From: Micromonospora musae
Lineage (GTDB): Bacteria > Actinomycetota > Actinomycetes > Mycobacteriales > Micromonosporaceae
NCBI RefSeq assembly: GCF_003626635.1
Contig: NZ_RAZT01000007.1
Span: 310,001 to 374,000, forward strand
Reading direction: 5' to 3'
DNA: 64,000 bases
Shown here: piece after piece, positions 34,924-44,000 of the stretch
How positions within the stretch are numbered: the first letter of the stretch is position 1
Layout of the letters: the number at the start of each line of letters is the position of its first letter
Notes under the pieces: generated by a model
Seen by the model: the letters and a program-made list of their open reading frames with translations, nothing else
Told to the model about the DNA's origin: nothing
The model's database searches: none
Program-made: the position numbers and the translations under genes

Positions 34924-36096
34924 ATGCGTGCTGTCCGCATCATCCTCATCGTCGCGCTCGTACTCTCACCCGGCCTGGTCTGGGTGCTGCGCGGCGACAT
35001 CATTCGGGACCGGATGGCGACCGAGCCGAGCCCGGCCGGTCAGGTCGCCGCACCGACCGCGTCCGGTGGGCCCCGGCAGATCACCATCTCGGGCTCCGGT
35101 GACATCCTCGTCCACCCGCCGACCTGGCAGCAGGCCCACGCCGACGCGGAGGCGGACGGCCGGGACGGCTACGACTTCGAACGCATCTTCGCCGACATCC
35201 GTCCCGTCGTCTCGGCCGCCGACCTGGCCATCTGCCACATGGAGGGGCCCATGGGACCGGGCGGTCCGCAGGACTTCCCCCGGTTCCGCGCGCCCACCGA
35301 GCTGGCGGCGACGGTCAAGTCGACCGGCTACGACGCCTGTTCGACCTCCAGCAACCACGCCCTCGACCAGGGTGAGCAGGGCGTCTACGACAACCTCGAC
35401 GCGCTGGACGCGGCGGGCCTCGGCCACACCGGCACCTTCCGCAGCGCCGCCGAGCGGGTCCGCCCGACGATCTACAACGTGAAGGGCGTCAAGGTCGGGC
35501 ACCTGTCGTACGCCATGCACTTCAACGGGCTCAAGCCGCCGGCCGGGAAGGAGTGGCTGGCCAACCGGATCGACGTCAAGGCGATCAAGGCGGCTGCCGC
35601 CGCCACCCGTAAGGCGGGCGCGCAGATCATCGTGCTCTCCGCGCACTGGGGGAAGGAGCTCGTCCACGAGCCCAGCGGTGACCAGTTGTACTGGGCCCGG
35701 CAGTTGATCGCCGACCCGAACATCGACCTGATCATCGGCCACCACGCCCACGTCGTGCAGCCCTTCGAGAAGGTCGGCGACAAGTGGATCGCGTACGGCG
35801 TCGGGAACACCCTCGCCCGGCACGACTTCCCCGTCGACGCCAACCGGGAGGGCGTCATCGCCTCGTTCACCTTCACCGAGCAGCCGAACCACCGGTGGAA
35901 GGTGACGCGCGCGGAGGCGACGCCCATCTGGCTGTCGCTGCGGCCCACCATCCGTGTCGTGAACCTACCCGCGGCCGTGAAGCCCATGCCGCGCATCGAC
36001 CGCAGGCGCTCGCTCTACACCGCGGCCATGGATCGGATCAGCAGCTACCTCGATGCCCGGGGCGCGGTCAAGGCGGGGCTGCACATCGTGCGTTAG
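34924..36096 (+). CDS. pgsA: PgsA/CapA poly-gamma-glutamate export-associated protein
   Basis: 390 residues. An N-terminal membrane anchor (IILIVALVLSPGLVWVL) precedes an extracellular CapA metallophosphatase-like domain: GSGDILVHPPT, ICHMEGPMG, SNHALDQGEQGVYDN, SAHWGKELVHEPS, IIGHHAHVVQPFE, YGVGNTLA. CapA/PgsA is needed for polymer transport in Bacillus. A 14-base gap separates it from the NlpC/P60 gene. Last gene of the operon. Confidence 0.92.
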   Translation: MRAVRIILIVALVLSPGLVWVLRGDIIRDRMATEPSPAGQVAAPTASGGPRQITISGSGDILVHPPTWQQAHADAEADGRDGYDFERIFADIRPVVSAADLAICHMEGPMGPGGPQDFPRFRAPTELAATVKSTGYDACSTSSNHALDQGEQGVYDNLDALDAAGLGHTGTFRSAAERVRPTIYNVKGVKVGHLSYAMHFNGLKPPAGKEWLANRIDVKAIKAAAAATRKAGAQIIVLSAHWGKELVHEPSGDQLYWARQLIADPNIDLIIGHHAHVVQPFEKVGDKWIAYGVGNTLARHDFPVDANREGVIASFTFTEQPNHRWKVTRAEATPIWLSLRPTIRVVNLPAAVKPMPRIDRRRSLYTAAMDRISSYLDARGAVKAGLHIVR

Positions 36097-36179
36097 CGGC
36101 CGGCCGGGCCGTGGTGCGCGCCGGGGCCGCGTGACGCCCGGCGGGTTCGGGTCACCGCCGGGCAGCACGGACTCGGTGA

Positions 36180-36398
36180 CTACTTCGAGTTCAGGGCGAC
36201 CAGCGCCTGTGCGGCCCGGAAGTACGGGTTGCGGCCGAGGTCGCCGATCGTGACGATGCCGAGCGCCTCCTTGAGCAGCTTGGCGCCACCCTCGCTGACC
36301 CCCGCGAGGGCGGCCACCGGGGCGTCGACCAGCTCGGTGAGGGTCTTGTCCTGGTAGGCCTTGTCGACCAGCTTGGTGAGGTCGGCGGTGACGGGCAT
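36180..36398 (-). CDS. Small HhH-like protein, function unknown
   Basis: 72 residues, MPVTADLTKLVDKAYQDKTL to LVALNSK. The middle segment ALAGVSEGGAKLLKEALGIVTIGDLG looks like a helix-hairpin-helix (LPGIG-AKLL-GI-TIGDL pattern). It could bind DNA or protein, but the motif also occurs in many small actinobacterial proteins of unknown role. Start: GGAGAGTCC precedes the ATG. It is convergent with pgsA. Confidence 0.72.
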   Translation of the reverse strand: MPVTADLTKLVDKAYQDKTLTELVDAPVAALAGVSEGGAKLLKEALGIVTIGDLGRNPYFRAAQALVALNSK

Positions 36399-36461
36399 GG
36401 ACTCTCCTTCGATACCCGGGCTGACATCTCGCCCGGACGGGACCGATCGGGAGGAATTACA

Positions 36462-37460
36462 TCACCCGCGACGAACACCCTCCACAGAGGACTCCGACTT
36501 TCCCGCTCCCGACCGGGCACCGGTCGACGCGGCCTTCCGCTTCCCGCGACCCCGGCGACGGCCTGCGGGCTGACCGTGGGTGTGGCGTCGCGCCGGAGCC
36601 GAACCGGGGGCCTCGCCGTCCGGGGCCTCCGGGAGCCGCCGCTCCAGGTCCGTGATGATCGTGCGGAGCTGCGCCAGCTGCTGGTGGACCGAGGGTTCGG
36701 CGAGGTCGTCGGGGACCTTCCGCCGGGTGGCCCGCTCCTCCTGGTCGGCCTCCTCCAACGCGCGGAGCACCACGCCCACCAGCAGATTGGTCAGCAGGTA
36801 GCAGGCGGTCACCATGTACGACACGTAGTACAGCACCGCCCACTCGGTGACCTCCCGGCCGGCCTGGAGCGTGTCGGTGATGCCGTCCAGCGACAACAGC
36901 AGGAACAGCGTGAGCATCGCCTGCCCGACCGTGCCGTACCGCTGCGGTTCGGCGGTGCCGAAGAGCATCCAGCCGAGCATCGCGTACCCGTACAGCACCA
37001 GCACCGTGACCAGCAGGAAACTGCCGAGCCCCGGAAGGCTGCGCCGGATCCCGACCAGGATCACCCGCAGGCTGGGAAAGAGGCGGAACGCGCGGACGAT
37101 CCGGGCCAGCCGCAGCAGGCGCAGCAGCGTCACGTTCTCGCGTACGCCGGGCAGCAGCGGCGTGGCGACGATCAGCAGGTCGAAGATGTTCCAGCGATCC
37201 CGGAAGAACCCGGCCGGACGGCGCAGGTGCGCACCGAAACGCACCAGCAGTTCGAGTACGAAGAAGGTGAGGCACGCGTGCTCGATCGCCCGCAGCGGGG
37301 CACCGGCCGCCACCACCGCCCGGCCGTACGTCTCCAGGCCGAGCGCCAACGAGTTGACCAGGATCAGGACGAAGCTCGTGAGGTTGAACCAGGAGGCCGC
37401 CACCAGCGCCTGGCACGCGTCGGCCAGCCGGTGTCTCGGACTCGGAACAGCGGGCGTCAT
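36462..37460 (-). CDS. Six-TM voltage-gated cation channel (BacNav-like)
   Basis: 332 residues of the ion_trans family. S1-S4 include an S4 with Arg every third residue (LLRLLRLARIVRAFRLFPSLRVI); S5/S6 flank a pore loop TLFLLLSLDGITD. The equivalent NaChBac filter is TLESWAS, so here LSLDG has Asp instead of Glu and no Trp; selectivity may differ. After S6 a coiled coil (VHQQLAQLRTIITDLERRL) and a ~70-residue basic disordered tail follow, the coiled coil being typical of tetramer assembly in BacNav. Likely a single-gene unit. Confidence 0.87.
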   Translation of the reverse strand: MTPAVPSPRHRLADACQALVAASWFNLTSFVLILVNSLALGLETYGRAVVAAGAPLRAIEHACLTFFVLELLVRFGAHLRRPAGFFRDRWNIFDLLIVATPLLPGVRENVTLLRLLRLARIVRAFRLFPSLRVILVGIRRSLPGLGSFLLVTVLVLYGYAMLGWMLFGTAEPQRYGTVGQAMLTLFLLLSLDGITDTLQAGREVTEWAVLYYVSYMVTACYLLTNLLVGVVLRALEEADQEERATRRKVPDDLAEPSVHQQLAQLRTIITDLERRLPEAPDGEAPGSAPARRHTHGQPAGRRRGRGKRKAASTGARSGAGKSESSVEGVRRG

Positions 37461-37551
37461 GTTTCTCCTGCGGCCCCGTGACCGTGGACGGGCCTCGGGT
37501 CGATCGTCCGGCGGGCGCCGGCACCGCCGCCGCCCCCCGGTCGCTCCGCGG

Positions 37552-37893
37552 TCAGGCCTTTGGCTTCTCCTCGGCCTTCGGCTCCTCCGCGGACTCCTCG
37601 GCCTTCGGCTCCTCGTCGGCCTCGTCGTCCGTCGCGGCCGCCGTCTCCTGCTCCGCCGCCTTCACCGGAGCGGGCAGGGTCCAGGAGAACTCGATCTCGA
37701 CGGAGAGCTCGGTCTCGCTCTCGCGCTCGATCTCCAGCTCGCACCGGACCTCGTCCGCGACCGCCACCGCGCCGGCGGCGCCGTAGTAGACCCGACCGTC
37801 GGACTCCAGCTGGTTCGCCAGCTGACGCAGCCAGCCGGCCAGGTCGGCCCGTGACACCGTACGGGCGTCCTCGTAGATATCCATGCGCGCCAT
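37552..37893 (-). CDS. Amphi-Trp domain protein
   Basis: 113 residues from MARMDIYEDARTVSRADL with GGAG about eight bases upstream. The ~75-residue domain (ADLAGWLRQLANQLESDG, YYGAAGAVAVADEVRCELEIER, EIEFSW) matches the amphi-Trp domain found in archaea and actinobacteria. The C-terminal ~40 residues are repeats of EEPKAE. Function unknown. Lies next to the cation channel without overlap. Confidence 0.78.
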   Translation of the reverse strand: MARMDIYEDARTVSRADLAGWLRQLANQLESDGRVYYGAAGAVAVADEVRCELEIERESETELSVEIEFSWTLPAPVKAAEQETAAATDDEADEEPKAEESAEEPKAEEKPKA

Positions 37894-38134
37894 GCTCGCA
37901 CTCCATAGAGGACAGACGGATGGTGGGTGGGCACCGGTCTCACCGGACCGGAATGATATTGCTCCGGTGCGCCCGAGAGCGGGTAGGGCTGGCCCCGACG
38001 GGGCAGCCGGCTCCCAGGGCGTGGGTGACCCGGGGAACCGGCCCTCGTGCCGCTGAGCCGCGTGAGTCGCGGGCCGCACGGCCCCTCCGCGTTTCGGCGC
38101 GCCACCTATGCGCGAGGCCGCGGGATGGCCGCTT

Positions 38135-38659
38135 TCAGAACCGCCACAGTGCCTGCATCAGTGCGATCCCCCCGATGGCGACCGCAACCACTAAGAGGTC
38201 CACGGCGACCTGAATCAACCGGTACTTCCGCAGCACCAGGCGGGAGAGGTCCACAAGTTGAGCGGCCCGACGCGAGTTCACGTCGTCAGGGGTGCACGCG
38301 AGCTCTCGTTCGAGGTCGTCAGGTCGGTCGACGAACGTGGCGAAGTGCGCGAAGTACTCCTGTCGCCCACGTCCGCCGGCATTGAGGCGCGGCCGGACGG
38401 CCCAGACCAGCAGTAGCGCGCTCACTATGAACAACGCGGTCGCCGTGCCCACCGCCCAGCTGCTGGGCGACAGCGCCGTAGCGGTGGCGCTGAGGCTCAC
38501 GAACACTCCCATCAGCACAGCCAGGAGGGCCAGCAGCAGACTGGCCTTGGCGTCCGTCCGGCCGATCTCCTGCCGGGTCTCCTGCAGCAGTGCGTCCAAC
38601 GGGATGCCGCCGACGGTTGCCTCCGACCGTTCCTCTCTCCCGTCCGGTGCCAAGGTCAT
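38135..38659 (-). CDS. pycTM: Pycsar effector, PycTM-like membrane protein
   Basis: 174 residues. LLQETRQEIGRTDAKASLLLALLAVL leads into two membrane helices (about 40-62 and 66-88), followed by VRPRLN, a cytosolic part rich in charged helices (DDLERELACTPDDVN, AAQLVDLSRLVLRKYRLIQ) and a third helix (VDLLVVAVAIGGIALM). This layout is that of Pycsar effectors, which bind cUMP/cCMP and disrupt the membrane to stop phage growth. It overlaps the upstream cyclase stop by ATGA, the standard two-gene Pycsar order. GTG/ATG choice is not an issue; the ATG is unique. Confidence 0.85.
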   Translation of the reverse strand: MTLAPDGREERSEATVGGIPLDALLQETRQEIGRTDAKASLLLALLAVLMGVFVSLSATATALSPSSWAVGTATALFIVSALLLVWAVRPRLNAGGRGRQEYFAHFATFVDRPDDLERELACTPDDVNSRRAAQLVDLSRLVLRKYRLIQVAVDLLVVAVAIGGIALMQALWRF

Positions 38660-39795
38660 GCGGCCGCGCTCGTCTGCCCCGATCCGACGTCCAGGACGAG
38701 CCCCTGCAGTCCGCCCCTGCGGCCGGGCGCGAGGGTCACGGTCACGGCCTGTCCGATCTCGTACGTGGTTGCCTTGGCGCCCAGGTAAACGAAGATGTTC
38801 ATCGGGTTACCGCTCGAATCGGCCAACCTGATGAAGCCGTATCGGTCGTGCAAGGTGACGAACTGGCCGGTCACCTGCTGACCGTCCTGGACGGTGCACC
38901 CGGCGACCGGGCGTCCGTCTGCCCGGGTGGCGGGGCGAGGAATGAACATGACCGTCCGGCCGACCGTCAGGTCGGTCCCACCGCCACCCAGGAAACGCCG
39001 GTCGACGTAGAAGTCGCCTTCGTCGGTGGTGCGGATGAACCCGCGTCCCGGGTCAGCCATCCACGACGTGACGGTGCCCTCCACCGTGCGCTGCGCGGGC
39101 TCGTCGCTGCGCCGTTGGTTCGCCGCCCGATCGGCCATCATGGTCGTCACCTCGTTGCTCACGCCCTTGCTGGCCTGGGCCCAGATGACCTCCTTGTAGA
39201 TGATCGACTTGGCGAAGCCCTTCAGGTCCACCTTCTGCTCGTGCTCGCTCACGTACTCGCGGGAACCACGTTTGAGGGCGCGACCGACCCTGGAGCTGAT
39301 CTTGTTCAGGTTCGCCGCGTCGGTGGTGGCCATGTCCGCCCAGATCGCGCCGGCGGAGGCGGCGTTGCTCAGTCGAGCGGCCAGATCGACGACGGTCCCG
39401 ACGTAGTCCACTACGCCGCCCGGTCCCTCGTACTCGACGACCTTGCCGGTCGCCAGACCCACGCGGCATTGGCAGTTGCGGAGCCGGTTGCCGTCGTTGT
39501 CGGCCTCCAGTGATTCCTGGATCATGATGGCCGCGTTGATCGCGTTTGCCGCCTGCTCGTCGCCGAAGACCGCGAGGACCCCGTCGCCCAGGTACTTCAC
39601 GACCGTGCCGCCGTGCTTCCGTACGGCCTCGTCCACCAGGTCGAGGAATCGGCCCATGGTGGGGAGCCACTCGACTTCGGGAGAGCGAAGCTTCAGGTCG
39701 GTCGAACCGACCATGTCGACGAAGAGCACGACCTTGTGCGGTGCATCCTGCAATGCTTGGTTGAACAGGGATGAATAGTGCGAAAAGTCCTCCAT
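38656..39795 (-). CDS. pycC: Class III nucleotide cyclase of Pycsar type fused to two cold-shock-like domains
   Basis: 379 residues. The ATG is fixed by GGGAGG eight bases upstream; sequence further upstream is not protein-like. The cyclase domain (about 20-205) has metal Asp D27 (VLFVDMVGST) and D71 (VKYLGDGVLAVF) and the transition-state Arg141. The residue normally Asn in (V)N-LAAR is D137 (VVDLAARL). After a linker come two OB/cold-shock-like modules, about 236-300 (GRGFIRTTDEGDFYV) and 308-375 (RYGFIRLADSS, NIFVYLG), with RNP1/RNP2-like strings. With the adjacent PycTM gene it forms a Pycsar module; the product is expected to be cUMP or cCMP, but a purine product is not excluded. Cold-shock domains suggest nucleic-acid sensing. 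Confidence 0.83.
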   Translation of the reverse strand: MEDFSHYSSLFNQALQDAPHKVVLFVDMVGSTDLKLRSPEVEWLPTMGRFLDLVDEAVRKHGGTVVKYLGDGVLAVFGDEQAANAINAAIMIQESLEADNDGNRLRNCQCRVGLATGKVVEYEGPGGVVDYVGTVVDLAARLSNAASAGAIWADMATTDAANLNKISSRVGRALKRGSREYVSEHEQKVDLKGFAKSIIYKEVIWAQASKGVSNEVTTMMADRAANQRRSDEPAQRTVEGTVTSWMADPGRGFIRTTDEGDFYVDRRFLGGGGTDLTVGRTVMFIPRPATRADGRPVAGCTVQDGQQVTGQFVTLHDRYGFIRLADSSGNPMNIFVYLGAKATTYEIGQAVTVTLAPGRRGGLQGLVLDVGSGQTSAAA

Positions 39796-39945
39796 TGTGA
39801 CATCCTCCCTACGAAGGAGCTGCGTCTTTCCGACCTGGCTGCGAGCGGCATCGGTGCCGGCCGCGTGCGGGGCCTCGTCGGCGTCGGCCTTCATGTCGGC
39901 CGTTCCGTCCGCTGATCCGTGATGGCCCATTACCAAGCGATGAGA

Positions 39946-39960
39946 ATTAACTATGTTAAT
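39946..39960. promoter_or_regulatory. Palindrome ATTAAC-TAT-GTTAAT, candidate TetR operator
   Basis: Perfect 6-3-6 inverted repeat, 151 bases before the cyclase start and 209 before the TetR start, in AT-rich DNA suited to a promoter. Plausible site for the divergently encoded regulator. Confidence 0.55.
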
Positions 39961-40021
39961 GGCGTTTACCTGATGCGGCAACGAACGATGTTCGTGTATG
40001 CGTGTTCGGACAAAGTGGACA

Positions 40022-40035
40022 GTGTTGTGAAACAC
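40022..40035. repeat. Second inverted repeat GTGTT-GTGA-AACAC
   Basis: Five-base perfect arms with a four-base centre, 134 bases before the TetR gene. Short enough to be chance, but it lies in a regulatory gap. Confidence 0.35.
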
Positions 40036-40168
40036 GGTTCGGTCGAGTGGCGGCCGGGTAGGCCGTAGCCGCCGGCACACGGATGCATCGACGCCTCGCC
40101 GCAAGGTCGCGCGTGGGCGGAAGGATGCCCGGCTGGGACTATGGTGCGGCGGTAGTCGAGCGGAGAGA

Positions 40169-40927
40169 GTGAAGAGCGTGAAAGCAGCAACGCGGCGCGA
40201 TCGGCTCCGGGAGCAGATGGTGGCGGATGCGCGGAGCGCGGCGAGGGCCGTCATCAAGGACCAGGGGGTGGAGGCGCTCACGCTCGCCGAGGTGGCACGC
40301 CGGGTGGGAGTCACCCCCGCCGCCCTCTACCGTCATTTCGAGGACCCGCCCCTCGCGGACATCGTCCGGCAGGCGGCACGGGAAGTCACTGCCGAGATCA
40401 CCGACCTGCTGCAGACGACGGTGGACGCTCAGGAGGAGAACGACTACGCGGCCCGCCTGGTGGAGCCGGCCCGGGCGTTCCGCTTGTGGGCGTTGGCCAA
40501 CCGGCAGGAATTTGCCCTGCTATTCGGCACCCCGACCGCGGCCGCCGGGAGTGCCCAGGTCGATGTCACGAGCGACTGGGTGCGGCGCCTCGCCGGCGTC
40601 TGGGGGCCCGAGTTCGTAAAACTGTGGGCTGCTCGCCCCTATCCGATCCTCGACGATGACGAGCTCGATGCCCGCCTCCGACCACAGCTCGCCGAGTACC
40701 GCCGGGCCACCGGAGTGGAGATTCCACTTGGCGCTCTCGTCGTCATGCTCTCCTGCTGGCGGTCGATCTACGGTGCGGTCGCCCTGGAGGTCTTCGATCA
40801 GTTCGCCCCCCTGATCACGGACCACGAACCGATGTTCGAACTCCTGATGCAAGATCTGATGACCGTGTTGGGTCTGGTGGCCGACTACCATCCACCGACC
40901 GTCGTCCGTTTGGCGGGCGCCGGCTGA
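40169..40927 (+). CDS. TetR-family regulator (WHG/TetR_C_13-like)
   Basis: 252 residues. HTH: RLREQMVADARSAARAVIKDQGVEALTLAEVARRVGVTPAALYRHFEDPPLADIV. The ligand domain has FRLWALANRQEFALLFGTP, typical of the WHG-type C-terminal domain. The GTG at 40169 has its purine-rich site too close; a second GTG at 40178 is better placed and may be the true start. It is divergent from the Pycsar genes and may control them, which would be unusual for a defence system. Confidence 0.85.
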   Translation: MKSVKAATRRDRLREQMVADARSAARAVIKDQGVEALTLAEVARRVGVTPAALYRHFEDPPLADIVRQAAREVTAEITDLLQTTVDAQEENDYAARLVEPARAFRLWALANRQEFALLFGTPTAAAGSAQVDVTSDWVRRLAGVWGPEFVKLWAARPYPILDDDELDARLRPQLAEYRRATGVEIPLGALVVMLSCWRSIYGAVALEVFDQFAPLITDHEPMFELLMQDLMTVLGLVADYHPPTVVRLAGAG

Positions 40928-41076
40928 TGCCTCGCGGCCGTCTCCGTTCGGCGGGATGAAGCCCGCACAGCGCGGGGTGTCCAGGCATCCGAGGCGGCCA
41001 AGGCGATGATCCGCATGGGCGGGCGGCCGGGCCGGCGAACCGGACCCGACCGCCCGTGCTCAGGCGACCGGCGTGG

Positions 41077-44000
41077 CTACGGGTCGAGTGGCTCGACCCA
41101 GATGTTGCGGTACTGCACCGGGTTGCCGTGGTCCTGGAGCCGGATGGCGCCCGTGGCCGGGCCCTCGGGTCGGCTACCGCCGGTCGGGCCGAGCATCTCG
41201 ACGTCGTCGTGCACGGTGACGCCGTTCCAGACCACCGTCACGCGCGGGTTCTCCAGCTTGTTGCCGGCCGCGTCGTAGCGCGCCTGCCGGTAGACGATGT
41301 CGTACGTCTGCCAGGTCAGCGGTGGCCGCGCCGCGTTCACGTCCGGCGCCTTCTGCTGGTAGATGGCGGCGGCGTCGTTGGTCTGCGGCGGGTCGATGCC
41401 GAACGAGTCCAGCACCTGGATCTCGTAGCGGTCCTGCAGGTACACGCCGCTGTTGGCGCGCGCCTGCCCGGTCACGTCCGGCGGGTACTGGGGCAGGTTG
41501 AACTCCACGTGCAGCCGGAAGTCGCCGAAGGCCTGCACCGTACGCAGGTCCCCGCCGCGCACCGTCATGGCGCCGTTCGCGACCTCCCACTCGGGCTCGC
41601 GCCCGTCGCTGTGCTGCCACTCGGTGAGGTCGCCGCCGCCGTCGAGCAGGGCGATGCGCTTGCCGTGCGGCCGGACGGCGAGGACGTCGAGGTTCACGTG
41701 CCCGGAGTCGGCGGCCTCCTTGCGGTACTCGACCAGGTTGCGCCCCTCACGCAGGCGCACGGTGGTGGTGACCGTGCCCCACTCCTCCCAGGTCACCGTG
41801 GAGGGGAAGACGGTCTGCTCCACCCGTTGACCGTTGACGTAGAGGCTGAGCTGCTTCTCGCCCGAGTAGGGGTTCGGGCCGTTGCTGTACCGCATCGCCA
41901 GGTCGTACGTGCCGCTCTTGCGGACGTCGACGGAGATCCTGGTCGACGAGCCGTCCTCGGCGAACCCGGCGGCGAACCCGGCGCCGGAGTAGGCGGCGTG
42001 GTCGGTCGCCATGCCGACGCCGACGGTCCGGCCCTCCTCGGCCTCGAAGAACGTCTGCGGCTGCACCACGCGACCCGGGATCTCGTTGAGCGTGTACCAG
42101 GCCTCAGTGTTCCACAGCTCCTCGCCGTCGGCGGAGGAGAACGGACGCGGCGACCGCACGTGCACCACCCGGTTCTCCTTGAGGCCCGGAATCCGGAGCT
42201 TGACGGTGCGGCGGTCGGCCGAGAGCTCGGCCTTGGCCACGTCGAGCGTCTCCAGGTCGAGCTTCGGGCCGCCGTACTGGCTCGTCGCGCCGTAGCGCCA
42301 CTGCGTCACCTGGTACGCGTCGGCGAGGTCCTGCGCGGTCTCGGCCGACAGCGGCTCGGTGTACTCCAGCTCGAACCCGACGTGCGATGCGCGCATCCGC
42401 TTGACCTCGAAGACCGAGGTGCCGTTGGGCGTCAGTTTCTGCAGGCCGTAGCTGAGCTTGCCCTCCTGGCCCCAGTTGCCGCCCGCGCCGAGGCCACCCA
42501 GGTAGAGCGCGCCGTCGGGGCCGAGGGTGACCTCGTTGACGCCGGCCTCCAGGCCCTGGGTGTGCCGGAACACGGCGCCCTGGTACTGCCCTTCGATCTC
42601 CTCTAGGAAGACGCGCTGCAGGCCGCCGTAGGTCACGTCACCGACGACCAGCTGTCCCGCGTACGGCCCCTTCTTGAGCAGCACCGGGGTGGACGGCGAG
42701 TTACCGATCTCGTTCTGCGGGAGCCAGACGATGGGGCGGGTCACCGGCTCGTCGTCGAAGGGTCCGGCGGGGGTGGTGTAGTGGTTGTAGAAGGCGCCGT
42801 CCTGGATCTCGACCAGCTTGGACGCGGGTAGCCAACCGCCCTGGTTGTCGGTGACGAGCACCTCGCCGCGCGGACCCCAGCCGATGCCGTTCGGGGTACG
42901 CAGCCCGCCGGCCACGTACGTGATCTTGCCGGTCTTCGCGTTCACCTTGATCGAGGTGCCGCGGTTCGCGGCGGGCTGGGGCACCGTCGTGGCGCCGCCG
43001 AGGTCGATGGCGACGGAGAGGTTGAGATAGAAGTACCCGTCCCGGTAGAGCAGGCCGAACGCGAACTCGTGGAAGTTCTGGCCCCACGGCCAGGTGGCGA
43101 CCGTCCGCCGGCTGTCCGCGACGCCGTCGCCGTCGGTGTCGCGCAGGGCGGTCAGCTCATGCTTCTGGCTGACGTAGACGGTGCCGCCGACGACCGCGAC
43201 GCCCTGGGGCTCGCGCATCCCCTCCGCGAACCGGCGGTAGGTCACCTGCTCGGGACCGGTCCGGCCGGTGGCGCCCTCCACGACGTAGATCTCGCCGGTC
43301 GTGTTGTCGGTGCCACCCCAGGTGGAGACGACCAGGTCGCCGTCTGGCCTGAAGGCCATGCCGGTGACCTGCGGCTGGAACCCTTCGGGGCGCAGGTCGG
43401 TGAGGTTGTAGCCCGGGTGCACCCGGTCGAGCGGCATGCCGTCGCCGGCCGAGTCGGAGGCTCCCTCGCAGTACTTCCAGCCGGGCGCGGTCACCCGCAC
43501 GACGCCCGCGTCGGTGCTCAGCGCGGAGGCCGGCACGAGCTCGAAGGTGTCCGCGCCGGGAACACGCCACTCCAGCCGCAGCACCTGGCCGCCGCCGTTG
43601 TCGAAGAGCTCGGCGAAGAGCGGGTGCAGCCCGGCGGCCAGGTCGACGCTGCCCTCCTTGGAGGTCTCGCCGTGCAGGCCGTCGTGGTCGACGACGACCT
43701 GGTCACCGATCGTCAGGCGGGACCCGTCGTCGCTGGTGAGCCGGAACGTGTACGTCCCGTCGACGGGCACCGTGAGGTTGGCGATGGCGTGGCTGATGAA
43801 CCGGTCGGAGAGCCCGAACTCGTCAGTGGTGGTCCAGTTGATCTGCGGCATCAGCTTGTCGACGTTCGGGGTCTGCGCGGGCTTGAGGGTGCACAGCGCC
43901 GACAACGGCGCGCCCATGTCGTACGACCGCAGGGTGACACCGGGTTCCTGTGGAGGTACGTCGGCGGTGCCGGGTGCGGCGGTGGCCGGGGTGACAGGGG

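Larger units (their letters stand above)
39796..40168. other. Divergent regulatory region between the Pycsar module and TetR gene
   Basis: No gene of its own; part of the frame continues upstream of the cyclase start but lacks a ribosome site. It contains two palindromes and the most AT-rich stretch nearby (about 39935-39975), where the leftward promoter is expected. Confidence 0.6.
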
